A stretch of DNA of 6,713 bases from Phycisphaerae bacterium (GCA_026984555.1 JALSRY010000769.1:1-6713), one strand, 5' to 3'. Shown: positions 1 to 5,462, counted from the first letter of the stretch. Translations and numbers: made by a program. Notes: generated by a model not told the origin, from the sequence alone.

Positions 1-726
1 TGCATCGGAACGCCGGCCGGTGTCCGGGTCGATGACGATTACGGTTTCGCCGCGGACGGGTCGCAAGCGTACGGTCAGGGGGATGCCCGGGGGATCGCCG
101 CGGAGCATCACCGCGCCCACGAGCCATGTGTCGTCTGGGTCGTCGACATCGGCCCGGAAGCGGATACGCAGGTTGTTGTGGAGCAATCGGGCCGGCAAGG
201 GGACTCGATGACGTGCGAAGGCGGCCGAGTCGCGTCCGTCGCTCGTGGTGCGCTCGATCAATTGCCAGCGGCCCGCGGGGTCGAGTATTTCGACCGCGAG
301 TGATTCGCCGGCATCCGCGCCGCGGTGCATCAGCGTATACGCGAGATGCACGTTGCGCGCCCCGCCCAGCGCGATCGGCACGCTGGTGAGCAGCGCGGGC
401 CGCAAATGCCCGTGTGTGGCGGCTCCAAGCCGCGCCGCCGTCGGGTCGCCTGCGCGCGCCGGCAGATCGCGCAGGACGCGAACGCCTCGCTGGCCGCTCC
501 ATTTCGAACGATCGAGCCGGGCGGCGGAAAAATCGTCGAAAAACAACCGCCGGCGACCGGAAACAAGCGGCACGTCGGCATGTGATGCCTCGACGATTCC
601 TCCCGGCGGATCGACGTCCGCCGCCATGCCGTCAAGTGTGTAATCCTGTGCTGTGGCGCGCGGCGAACGCGCAAGCAGCAGAGCTGCCCAAAGAACGACT
701 GCCAGTGTAAAGCGGGTACCATCCAT
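1..726 (-). CDS. exported protein with reelin/MAM-like beta-sandwich, 3'-truncated by the window edge
   Basis: The frame is open from an ATG at 726 to the left edge, giving the first 242 residues; the C-terminus lies outside the window. GGGAG at 734-738 sits 7 nt before the ATG, which supports this start. Residues 1-26 look like a Sec signal peptide: a short N-region with Arg5, a hydrophobic core from about 6 to 19, and an ATA-QD cleavage site after Ala26. Residues about 61-210 resemble the jelly-roll domains of reelin/MAM-type extracellular proteins: an FFDDFS entry motif, a DRSKW segment, a strand pair around NVHLAYTLMHRG (125-136), then SLAVEILDPAGRW (142-154) and LRIRFRADVDDPDDTW (186-201). 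This domain call is by eye. From about 215 a new segment starts (PLTVRLRP, then VIVIDPDTGRR) and continues off the window. It is probably a periplasmic or cell-surface protein. The function is unknown and no catalytic motif is visible. Confidence 0.8.
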   Translation of the reverse strand, partial: MDGTRFTLAVVLWAALLLARSPRATAQDYTLDGMAADVDPPGGIVEASHADVPLVSGRRRLFFDDFSAARLDRSKWSGQRGVRVLRDLPARAGDPTAARLGAATHGHLRPALLTSVPIALGGARNVHLAYTLMHRGADAGESLAVEILDPAGRWQLIERTTSDGRDSAAFARHRVPLPARLLHNNLRIRFRADVDDPDDTWLVGAVMLRGDPPGIPLTVRLRPVRGETVIVIDPDTGRRSDA

Positions 727-821
727 GCGCGTGCTCCCACACCTTGCCCGTGGGTATCCGGTTTGGCGTGTGCGGCACGAGGCCGCGAGCCGTCGCCGCC
801 CTCCTGGCCGCGACTCTCCTG

Positions 822-830
822 ATTGTACCA
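822..830 (-). promoter_or_regulatory. extended -10 promoter element for the exported-protein gene
   Basis: Read on the minus strand this is TGGTACAAT, an extended -10 (TGN plus TACAAT, one mismatch to TATAAT). Transcription would start near 815, giving a leader of about 90 nt before the ATG at 726. No good TTGACA is seen 16-18 nt upstream, which is tolerable for an extended -10 promoter. A 5-bp inverted repeat, CGGCC-N7-GGCCG, lies just upstream at 847-863, where an operator or the -35 contact would fall. The call is by pattern only. Confidence 0.4.
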
Positions 831-923
831 GTTTTCGGCTCCGTTTCGGCCGGATTCTGGCCGGGTAAACGCACGAGCAATCCGGCGTGCGGTGTTCGCC
901 GGAGCTGCCGAATCGCACGGGAC

Positions 924-952
924 GCGCTCGACCGGCCGGGCGCCGGTCGCGC
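924..952 (-). terminator. strong hairpin 46 nt downstream of pyrE (no U-tract)
   Basis: GACCGGC (930-936) pairs with GCCGGTC (942-948) across a 5-nt loop. The stem is extended by GCGC at 924-927 and 949-952 across a 2-nt TC bulge, giving 11 bp of almost pure GC. It lies in the 3' region of the regulator-pyrE transcript and ahead of the promoter of the next minus-strand gene. No T-run follows on the minus strand, so it is not a textbook intrinsic terminator. It may be an mRNA 3'-end stabiliser or a rho-independent terminator of the weak-tail kind. The rest of 727-997 shows no convincing gene. Confidence 0.35.
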
Positions 953-997
953 TGGACATGCCGCGGCGCGAGCGGCCGGCGCGGCGTGGCGGTGGTT

Positions 998-1525
998 TCA
1001 GGGCGTGATGCCGAGATCGCGAATCGTGAACAGGGCGGAGAAAGCGAACCCGGCCTGTTCCACGTTTTCGCGTCCACCTTCCTGGCGGTCGATCACCACC
1101 ACCACCCCCTCGACGGCGGCGCCGGCATCCGCAAGCGTTTTCATCGCCTCGATGGCCTGCCCGCCGGAAGTCGCGACATCTTCGACCAGAAGAACGCGGT
1201 CACCGGGGTCGAGGGTTCCCTCGATCAGCTTGCCGGTGCCGTAGCCGGCCTTCCTGGAGTTTCGCACGATCACGAAGGGTTTGTTCGTTTCGAGGGCGGC
1301 GGCGGCGGCGAGGGCGATGCCACCCAGTTCGGCACCGGCGAGGCGATCGACGTGTTCGGAGACGCGTTCGGCGAACCGTCGGGCCAATTCGCGCAGCAGC
1401 TCGGGTCGGGTCTCGAAAAGGTACTTGTCGAGGTAGTAGCGGCTCTTGCGACCGGAGCGGAGCGTGAACTCGCCTTCGAGCAGGGCTGCGTCACGCAGCG
1501 CGTGGGCCAGTTGCTCGTCAGTCAT
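998..1525 (-). CDS. pyrE: orotate phosphoribosyltransferase
   Basis: PyrE transfers phosphoribose from PRPP to orotate, making orotidine 5'-monophosphate, the fifth step of de novo UMP synthesis in the cytoplasm. The 175-residue product has the family signatures: the N-terminal FTLRSGRKSRYYLDKY (20-35, compare the usual L-x-SG-x-x-S-x-YY-x-D), the KxxGxGxxIEG-type loop around 92-103 (KAGYGTGKLIEG), which carries active-site basic residues of the neighbouring subunit, and the PRPP-binding motif VLLVEDVATSGGQ (111-123) with its acidic pair Glu115-Asp116. The length is typical of short bacterial forms. The ATG at 1525 was chosen because AAGGGG at 1533-1538 stands 7 nt upstream and the family N-terminus begins here; the frame stays open further upstream but only inside the preceding gene. 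The ATG overlaps the regulator's end by 8 nt (ATGACTGA), so translational coupling is likely. No other pyr gene is in the window. Confidence 0.95.
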   Translation of the reverse strand: MTDEQLAHALRDAALLEGEFTLRSGRKSRYYLDKYLFETRPELLRELARRFAERVSEHVDRLAGAELGGIALAAAAALETNKPFVIVRNSRKAGYGTGKLIEGTLDPGDRVLLVEDVATSGGQAIEAMKTLADAGAAVEGVVVVIDRQEGGRENVEQAGFAFSALFTIRDLGITP

Positions 1526-2126
1526 CGGTTTTCCCCTTGTTGCGAGTGGTTCGGCGTCTGCCCTTGTCGCGTGGGGGCGGACTGGTCGGCTCGTCGGGGA
1601 TCGTGTTGCCCAGCAGCTTGCGGATGCCCTCGTCGCCGAATTCGAGCACGAGCTCGAACAGGGCGCCCATGGTGGCCAGGAACCGCCGCAAGTCGGTGAG
1701 TCTCTGGAGGAAGGTTTCGGCTTCGCGGGCCTGAGGGTCGTCGGGTGCGTAGTGAGCGCCGCGGACCCGTTGGAAACACTGGTCGATGGTGTCGATGATC
1801 GGCTCGACCTCGCGTCGTCGGCGTTCGCGCATGATCGTCTCGAACATGTGCCAGACATCGGTGTCGGCCTGGAAGTATTCCTTGCGGTCGCCGAGCTTGT
1901 GCACGCGTTCGACGAGTCCCCAGTCGACCAGGGCGCGGAGGTTCATGCTGGCGTTGCCGCGTGAGATCTTGAGTTGTTCCATGACATCGTCGGTGCACAA
2001 CGGTTCGCCGGTGACGAACAGCAGGGCGTGGATTTCCGCCATCGTGCGGTTGATGCCCCAGTATCCGCCCATTTCTCCCCATTTGCGGACCAGGTCGCCG
2101 CGGGCTTTTTGCAGTGGGCTGGACAT
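1518..2126 (-). CDS. GbsR/MarR-family winged-helix transcriptional regulator
   Basis: This is a predicted DNA-binding protein of 202 residues. The N-terminal part (about 7-35, including RKWGEMGGYWGINRTMAEIH) and the winged helix at about 29-85 match the GbsR branch of the MarR superfamily. Helix-turn-helix residues run from TDDVMEQLKISRGNAS (45-60) to MNLRALVDWGLVERV (61-75), followed by the wing (KLGDRKEYFQ). The middle (about 90-165) is helical and probably dimerises. The last 25 residues are a basic, Pro-rich tail (RDKGRRRTTRNKGK). GbsR of Bacillus represses choline/glycine betaine genes, but the effector here is unknown. ATG 2126 was chosen because the conserved N-terminus starts here and GGAG at 2137-2140 is 10 nt upstream; the frame stays open to about 3305, but that part runs antisense to the lipoprotein gene and has no family resemblance. 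The gene precedes and overlaps pyrE, so it may control its own unit or the divergent lipoprotein gene. Confidence 0.88.
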   Translation of the reverse strand: MSSPLQKARGDLVRKWGEMGGYWGINRTMAEIHALLFVTGEPLCTDDVMEQLKISRGNASMNLRALVDWGLVERVHKLGDRKEYFQADTDVWHMFETIMRERRRREVEPIIDTIDQCFQRVRGAHYAPDDPQAREAETFLQRLTDLRRFLATMGALFELVLEFGDEGIRKLLGNTIPDEPTSPPPRDKGRRRTTRNKGKTDD

Positions 2127-2300
2127 GGCTATTGCGCTCCGAAGTTTCAGAATGAACCAAAACTCTATTAGCCTCCGCGAGGACATCCCGCAAGGCTTGG
2201 CTTGATTTTGGCGGCCCGGCGAACATACTGGCACCGTCGGCGGCGATCGTCTGTCGGCGCTGCGCGTGAACATCGGGCCTCTTGGAAGGAGAGCTGAACC
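2127..2300. promoter_or_regulatory. divergent intergenic region between regulator and lipoprotein genes
   Basis: These 174 bp separate the two divergent starts and are locally richer in A and T than their surroundings, notably 2141-2170 and 2198-2210. They should hold both promoters and, if the regulator is autoregulatory, its operator. Towards the minus strand I see only weak candidates: TTGCGG (2188-2193) with TAATAG (2165-2170) at a 17-nt spacing. A small inverted repeat, TTCA-GAA-TGAA (2146-2156), lies in the predicted leader of the regulator and is too short to call an operator. Confidence 0.4.
2202..2229 (+). promoter_or_regulatory. sigma70-like promoter for the lipoprotein gene
   Basis: TTGATT (2202-2207) and CATACT (2224-2229) are separated by 16 nt. 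Each matches the consensus at four of six positions. Transcription would begin near 2236, leaving a leader of about 65 nt before the strong Shine-Dalgarno and the ATG at 2301. This is a pattern match only. Confidence 0.4.
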
Positions 2301-2867
2301 ATGCGAGCCGGAATCCGGAGCAAGTCGGGGTGTGTCGGGCTGTTGCTGGTCGTGTTGCTGGTGGGCTGCGGCAAGAGCTACAAGGTCACGTTCACCGTCG
2401 ATGACGTCATCAACGCCTGGGGCGACGACGTTACCGCCGAGGCGCTCGATGTCGATCTTGTCTGCCTGACCAAGGAGACCGCCGAACGCCACCCGAGCAT
2501 CGTGCGCGGCACGCTCAAAGCCGACAAATGGTTTCACATGCGCGACCAGGACGATGACGCGATTGGCGACATTCCCGCATCGTGCATATACGCCCTGCGC
2601 TACGGCAATGCGGGGGACAAGCGCGATACGCTCGTGGGGCCGCCGCTGCTGTCGGCCGTGGACCGCAAGGACCACGAGCGCACGACGACGATCACTGTGC
2701 ATCATCCCGACCCCGGCAAGGCCGAGTCCGCGATCGTGATCTACGGGCGGTTTTCGAGCCGAGACGGGATCGCCCGGACACCGCCGCTGGTGATCCGACC
2801 GTTGCCGCGCTGGGACGACAACATCGAGATCAACGTCGGACGGCACAACATGGTGCGTACACACTGA
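2301..2867 (+). CDS. predicted lipoprotein of unknown function
   Basis: This 188-residue protein has a type II (lipoprotein) signal peptide: Arg2, Arg6 and Lys8, a hydrophobic stretch LLLVVLLV (14-21) and a lipobox LVGC whose Cys23 would be lipidated. Gly at +2 gives no inner-membrane retention signal by the E. coli rule. GGAAGGAG at 2284-2291, 9 nt before the ATG, is a very strong ribosome-binding site and fixes the start. The mature part is mixed alpha/beta and rich in charged residues, with an acidic DQDDDAIGD stretch (82-90), VDRKDHERTTTITVHHPDP (119-137) and a late strand SAIVIYGRF (142-150). No cysteines follow apart from Cys55 and Cys94. I do not recognise the family. Its size and lipid anchor recall envelope lipoproteins such as TssJ, but no type VI genes are nearby and I do not claim this. 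It is divergent from the GbsR-like regulator, which could control it. Confidence 0.85.
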   Translation: MRAGIRSKSGCVGLLLVVLLVGCGKSYKVTFTVDDVINAWGDDVTAEALDVDLVCLTKETAERHPSIVRGTLKADKWFHMRDQDDDAIGDIPASCIYALRYGNAGDKRDTLVGPPLLSAVDRKDHERTTTITVHHPDPGKAESAIVIYGRFSSRDGIARTPPLVIRPLPRWDDNIEINVGRHNMVRTH

Positions 2868-2868
2868 T

Positions 2869-2883
2869 CCGGCCTTCGGCGGG
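2869..2883 (+). terminator. possible weak terminator after the lipoprotein gene
   Basis: Directly after the stop codon, CCGGCC-TTC-GGCGGG can fold into a short hairpin with one G-G mismatch. It is followed by a poor T-rich tail (TTGTGTGTT). The position is right for a terminator but the structure is marginal. The rest of the 208-bp gap (2868-3075) shows no convincing gene. It holds the GGTAC repeats described separately and a TATCAT (3033-3038) that could be a -10 for the next gene, without a matching -35. Confidence 0.3.
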
Positions 2884-2994
2884 TTGTGTGTTCGCGTTGC
2901 CTCGGGGAGGGAGGTATACCGCTGCGCCGACCGTGCGTGGGTGTCGTCATGTGTGGGGACATGGCGGCGGAGCTTGCGGCGGGCGGAGGCGTTG

Positions 2995-3013
2995 GGTACG
3001 GTACCACGGGTAC
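2995..3013. repeat. three interleaved GGTAC/GTACC half-sites upstream of the HD-like gene
   Basis: GGTAC (2995-2999), its inverse GTACC (3001-3005) and GGTAC again (3009-3013) form two overlapping inverted repeats with 1-nt and 3-nt centres. They lie about 20 nt upstream of a possible -10 (TATCAT, 3033-3038) and 63 nt before the ATG at 3076. This could be a regulator-binding site or a chance run in GC-rich DNA. Confidence 0.3.
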
Positions 3014-3075
3014 GAGGGTGTGAAGTTCGTTCTATCATCCGCGGGACGATGCTGGGCAGTTGGGTGGGGTTGACT

Positions 3076-3828
3076 ATGCCGCAAGAGAGGGAGTCCGCAG
3101 ACGCGTTGCCCAAGCCGCTCGTGCGCGCGGCACAGCGTTTGCTCGTGCTCGATATCGAGGGCGGGGGGCAGGATACGTGGTTGTGGGAACAGGCCCGGCG
3201 AATTGCGGCGACGGCGCAAATGCTGGCGCTTCTGCCCGAGGCGCGGGAAATCGGGGACGACCCGCCGGATCTGGCGGCGATTGCGGCGGGGGGTTTGTTT
3301 CTCAACGCGGGGTGGGCGGTTCAGGTGCGTGACGGGAGCGTGGATCGCTGGCGGATTCTGAGTCGGCCCACCAGCGACATTTTGCGGGAATTCGGTGCCG
3401 GCCTGCTCCAGGAGCACGCGGCGGACCTCTTGCCGGCGGAAGTGGTGCAGCGGGCGGTGGCGGCCATCCGCGAGTGTAACGACCGTTTCACGCGCCTGCC
3501 CGAGGCGCGGGCGCTGGCCGAAGCGGAGAACCTCGACGAAATCGGGATCACGTACATTCTCCGCCAGTTTCGCAACTTCCAGGCCGAAGGTCGATCAATC
3601 CAGCAACTCATCGTCAACTGGACGCGACAAAACGAATATCATTATTGGGAAGCTCGTGTCAACGATTGCCTGCGCTGGGAAACCAGTCGCCATATCGCCC
3701 GCGAGCGGCTCAAGGTGGTGGAGGTGTTCATGAACGCGCTGGCGCGCGATCTGTCCGCGACGGATCTGCGGCGTGTGTTCGATACAAGCGGCCTGGATGC
3801 CTCCCGCCTGGTCGACCTGCCGGCCTGA
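3076..3828 (+). CDS. HD-superfamily-like protein with substituted metal-binding residues (predicted pseudoenzyme)
   Basis: This 250-residue, mostly helical protein follows the layout of HD-domain phosphohydrolases. Residues 33-55 (DTWLWEQARRIAATAQ onward) match the first HD helix, usually written LWEH-x-x-RVA. LAAIAAGGLFLNAGWAV (66-82) matches the AALLHDIG segment. EAENLDEIG (149-157) matches the DADNLDEIG segment. The C-terminal part (about 189-226, with YWEARVNDCLRWETSR and IARERLKVVEVFMNAL) matches the closing helices of such families. At every expected metal ligand the residue differs: Gln39 for His, Leu76-Asn77 for His-Asp, Glu149 or Glu151 for Asp. The fold is therefore probably kept for binding or regulation without hydrolysis. 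This is an alignment by eye. ATG 3076 has a G-rich stretch (3062-3069) 6 nt upstream; ATG 3049 is the alternative. hpt follows after 33 nt, so a link to nucleotide metabolism is plausible but unproven. Confidence 0.75.
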   Translation: MPQERESADALPKPLVRAAQRLLVLDIEGGGQDTWLWEQARRIAATAQMLALLPEAREIGDDPPDLAAIAAGGLFLNAGWAVQVRDGSVDRWRILSRPTSDILREFGAGLLQEHAADLLPAEVVQRAVAAIRECNDRFTRLPEARALAEAENLDEIGITYILRQFRNFQAEGRSIQQLIVNWTRQNEYHYWEARVNDCLRWETSRHIARERLKVVEVFMNALARDLSATDLRRVFDTSGLDASRLVDLPA

Positions 3829-3861
3829 CCGCGTCCGGGCCGGGGTCCGCGGAATACGTGC

Positions 3862-4404
3862 ATGGAACGTGACATCCAACGTATCCTGCTGCACCACGAC
3901 CAGATCGCCGAGCGGGTGCGCCAGATCGGCGCGCGGATCGCGACGATGTACGACGGACGCGAACCCGCCCTGACGATCGTGCCGATCCTGTCGGGGTCGA
4001 TCATTTTCCTGGCAGACCTGATCCGCGAACTTCCGCTGAAGATGAAGATCGCCCTGGTACAGGTATCGACCTATCCGGGCCGGAGCGTCGAGGCCGGCGA
4101 GCCGCAGACACTCATCGAGTTGACCGGCGACATCCGCGGCCGCGACGTGCTGATCGTCGATGACATCCTCGATAGCGGCCGGACGCTGCGCAAAGTGCGC
4201 GAGATGCTCGCCGCGCACGAGCCCGCGAGCATTCGCATCGCCGTGTTGCTGCGCAAACCGAACAAAGCTCCGTCCGACGTACAGGCGGATTTCGTCGGTT
4301 TCGATATCGAGGACGAGTTCGTCGTGGGCTACGGCCTCGATTTCGGCGACCATTATCGCAATTACCCGCATATTGGCGTGTTGCGGCCGGAGCTGATCCA
4401 ATGA
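3862..4404 (+). CDS. hpt: hypoxanthine phosphoribosyltransferase
   Basis: Hpt converts hypoxanthine (and usually guanine) plus PRPP into IMP or GMP, the cytoplasmic purine salvage step. All main elements of the 180-residue family are present: IVPILSGSIIFLADL (39-53) with the PPi-binding loop, the mobile loop STYPGRSVEAGE (69-80), which keeps the Tyr but departs from the common SSY/SSG form, the PRPP motif VLIVDDILDSGRTL (96-109) with Asp100-Asp101, the base-binding LLRKPNK (129-135), and the C-terminal DEFVVGYGLDFGDHYRN (151-167) that shields the active site. PyrR was considered, but the C-terminal VGYGLD-YRN-PxIGVL signature is that of Hpt. The ribosome site is weak (GGAA at 3851-3854), which suggests dependence on the gene upstream. 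The stop overlaps the next start by an ATGA. Confidence 0.95.
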   Translation: MERDIQRILLHHDQIAERVRQIGARIATMYDGREPALTIVPILSGSIIFLADLIRELPLKMKIALVQVSTYPGRSVEAGEPQTLIELTGDIRGRDVLIVDDILDSGRTLRKVREMLAAHEPASIRIAVLLRKPNKAPSDVQADFVGFDIEDEFVVGYGLDFGDHYRNYPHIGVLRPELIQ

Positions 4405-4970
4405 GCGGGGACGAGCTGCGGTTCGAGACGGTGCCCGTCGATGTCGGCCCGGCGGCCGCGCTCGACGAGCCCGTGGCCACGCCGTTGAAACTGCTCGACC
4501 AGAACGAAATCGTCGAGCTTTCGATCAAGCCCTCGCCCTGGTTCGTACCGATCGTGTCGATCCGCTTCGTGGCGACCGTTGCGATCCTGGCGGTTCTCGG
4601 GGACACCGTGTTGCGCGAGCAAATCGGGTCGGCGGCGGACTACATCATCCCGCTGGCCGTTCTGGCGGTCGTCCTGCGGCTGGGGGTGGCGTCGCTCCAG
4701 TGGGCCAGCCGGGTCTACCTCCTGACCAACCGGCGCGTCATGCGCCTGGCCGGAGTCGTCAACGTCCGCGTTACCGAGTGCATGCTGGCGCGGGTGAGCC
4801 GGGCCAATCTGGAGCTGGGGGTGCTCCAACGGCTGTTGCGTGTCGGGTCGATTCATATCGCCGGCGCGGACGACGACGCCCAGACGCTGGTGTGGGAGCA
4901 TGTCGCCGGCGCGGGGGAAACCTACGCGAAGGTCGTGCGCGCGATTCGCCGGGCGCAGTCGGGGAAATGA
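4401..4970 (+). CDS. small membrane protein with bacterial PH (bPH2/YdbS-like) domain
   Basis: This protein has 189 residues. A soluble N-terminal stretch (1-45) ends in IVELSIKPSPWF. Two hydrophobic segments follow, about 48-67 and 81-98, forming a membrane hairpin. The C-terminal part (about 104-184) has the bPH2 (formerly DUF304) pattern: VYLLTNRRVMRLAGVVN (105-121), then a strand and helix with LARVSRANLELGVLQRLL (129-146), VGSIHIAG (148-155), and a final helix ending AIRRAQSGK. Such proteins are common in bacteria, and those characterised act at membranes, but no specific role can be assigned. The ATG overlaps the hpt stop (ATGA), and GGAG at 4389-4392 stands 8 nt upstream inside hpt, so the two are likely translationally coupled. 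It is convergent with clpS, 36 bp away. Confidence 0.88.
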   Translation: MSGDELRFETVPVDVGPAAALDEPVATPLKLLDQNEIVELSIKPSPWFVPIVSIRFVATVAILAVLGDTVLREQIGSAADYIIPLAVLAVVLRLGVASLQWASRVYLLTNRRVMRLAGVVNVRVTECMLARVSRANLELGVLQRLLRVGSIHIAGADDDAQTLVWEHVAGAGETYAKVVRAIRRAQSGK

Positions 4971-4984
4971 TTGCCGTCCGGCCC

Positions 4985-5004
4985 GCCCCCCGCGCGGCCG
5001 GGGC
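4985..5004. terminator. possible shared hairpin between convergent genes
   Basis: GCCCC (4985-4989) pairs with GGGGC (5000-5004), and the intervening 10 nt contain a further self-complementary CCGCGCGG. It occupies the 36-bp gap between the convergent membrane-protein and clpS genes, where a bidirectional terminator would be expected. Neither side has a T-run, so the call is weak. Confidence 0.3.
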
Positions 5005-5006
5005 GT

Positions 5007-5294
5007 CTATTCGTCCGGCTCGCAGGTGACGGTCAGGCTGCACGAGGCGAACTGCTCGACGTAGAGCTCGGCCCGTTCGCGGTTGGTGATCAGCAGGACC
5101 GCCTGTCCGGTTTCGTGTGCTTCGACCGTGCGGGCGATGGCCTGTTCGGGCGTCAGCGGCGTGAGCTTGAGGATCGACACGATCACGTGCTCGAACGTGT
5201 TGACGTCGTCGTTGTGCAAGATGACCTTGAACGGCGGCAGGTGGCGTACGTGATGTTCGGTCGCCGTCGCGGTCTCGGTTCCCGATTCGGACAT
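5007..5294 (-). CDS. clpS: ATP-dependent Clp protease adaptor ClpS
   Basis: ClpS binds proteins carrying N-degron residues and passes them to the ClpA-type unfoldase of ClpAP. From ATG 5294 the protein has 95 residues: a flexible, Thr/Glu-rich tail (1-18), then the ClpS core starting at PPFKVILHNDDVNTFEHVI (20-38). The acidic-pocket residues Asn28, Asp29 and Asp30 and the conserved His60 (VEAHETGQAV) are present. At the place of the E. coli gatekeeper Met40 there is Phe34. The end of the core, ERAELYVEQF (73-82), is also typical. ATG 5294 was preferred because GGAG at 5306-5309 lies 11 nt upstream, the tail length suits the family, and a likely promoter at 5352-5360 would start transcription inside the longer reading frames from 5339 or 5369. 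GGAGG before ATG 5339 is only 1 nt away, too close to work. No clpA or clpP is in the window. Confidence 0.9.
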   Translation of the reverse strand: MSESGTETATATEHHVRHLPPFKVILHNDDVNTFEHVIVSILKLTPLTPEQAIARTVEAHETGQAVLLITNRERAELYVEQFASCSLTVTCEPDE

Positions 5295-5351
5295 CGACAA
5301 CGAATCTCCACCGTCGGCCAACGATACCGTGCCAAGCATGCCTCCAGGTTC

Positions 5352-5360
5352 ATTGTAGCA
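5352..5360 (-). promoter_or_regulatory. extended -10 promoter element for clpS
   Basis: On the minus strand this reads TGCTACAAT, an extended -10 (TGN plus TACAAT). The expected start point is near 5345, giving a leader of about 50 nt before the ATG at 5294. No close -35 match was found. It has the same form as the element at 822-830 in front of the exported-protein gene. Confidence 0.4.
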
Positions 5361-5379
5361 GACGCGCATCCCGGCGAGG

Positions 5380-5405
5380 CGAAAAACCGCGCCCGGTGTT
5401 CCGGG
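5380..5405 (-). terminator. possible intrinsic terminator after the beta-propeller gene
   Basis: On the minus strand CCCGG-AACA-CCGGG (5405 to 5392) forms a perfect 5-bp stem with a 4-nt loop. A run of five T follows at 5385-5381 after five further bases (CGCGG). It lies about 58 nt beyond the stop of the propeller gene and just upstream of the clpS promoter, a sensible place to separate the two. The gap between stem and T-run makes it imperfect. Confidence 0.35.
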
Positions 5406-5462
5406 TGATCGCCACCTCGATCGGCTGGCGTCTTTTCGGACACAGATCGGGGCGCGCGAAAG

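Noticed and set aside
330..959. 209-residue minus-strand reading frame
   Set aside because: It overlaps the exported-protein gene in another frame, is Arg/Cys-rich without any domain, and crosses the promoter and hairpin region. The frame from ATG 726 has a signal peptide and a ribosome site.
887..1699. 270-residue plus-strand frame opposite pyrE and the regulator
   Set aside because: It is antisense to two strongly supported genes. Its Gly/Val-rich composition is typical of reverse frames in GC-rich DNA.
2146..2156. TTCA-GAA-TGAA as the operator of the regulator
   Set aside because: Four-base arms are too short, and the site falls in the leader rather than at a clear promoter.
2884..3075. 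N-terminal extension of the HD-like protein from an alternative start
   Set aside because: The extension is rich in Cys, Trp and Arg, unlike the rest, and contains the putative promoter and GGTAC repeats.
2127..3305. Long upstream extension of the regulator frame (595 residues in total)
   Set aside because: The added part runs antisense to the well-supported lipoprotein gene and part of the HD-like gene, is low in recognisable structure, and the conserved regulator begins at 2126.
3595..4401. 268-residue minus-strand frame
   Set aside because: It lies antisense to hpt and the end of the HD-like gene, both of which have clear family motifs.
3862..4404. PyrR instead of Hpt
   Set aside because: The C-terminal VGYGLD, YRN and IGVL signature and the base-binding LLRKPNK fit hypoxanthine phosphoribosyltransferase.
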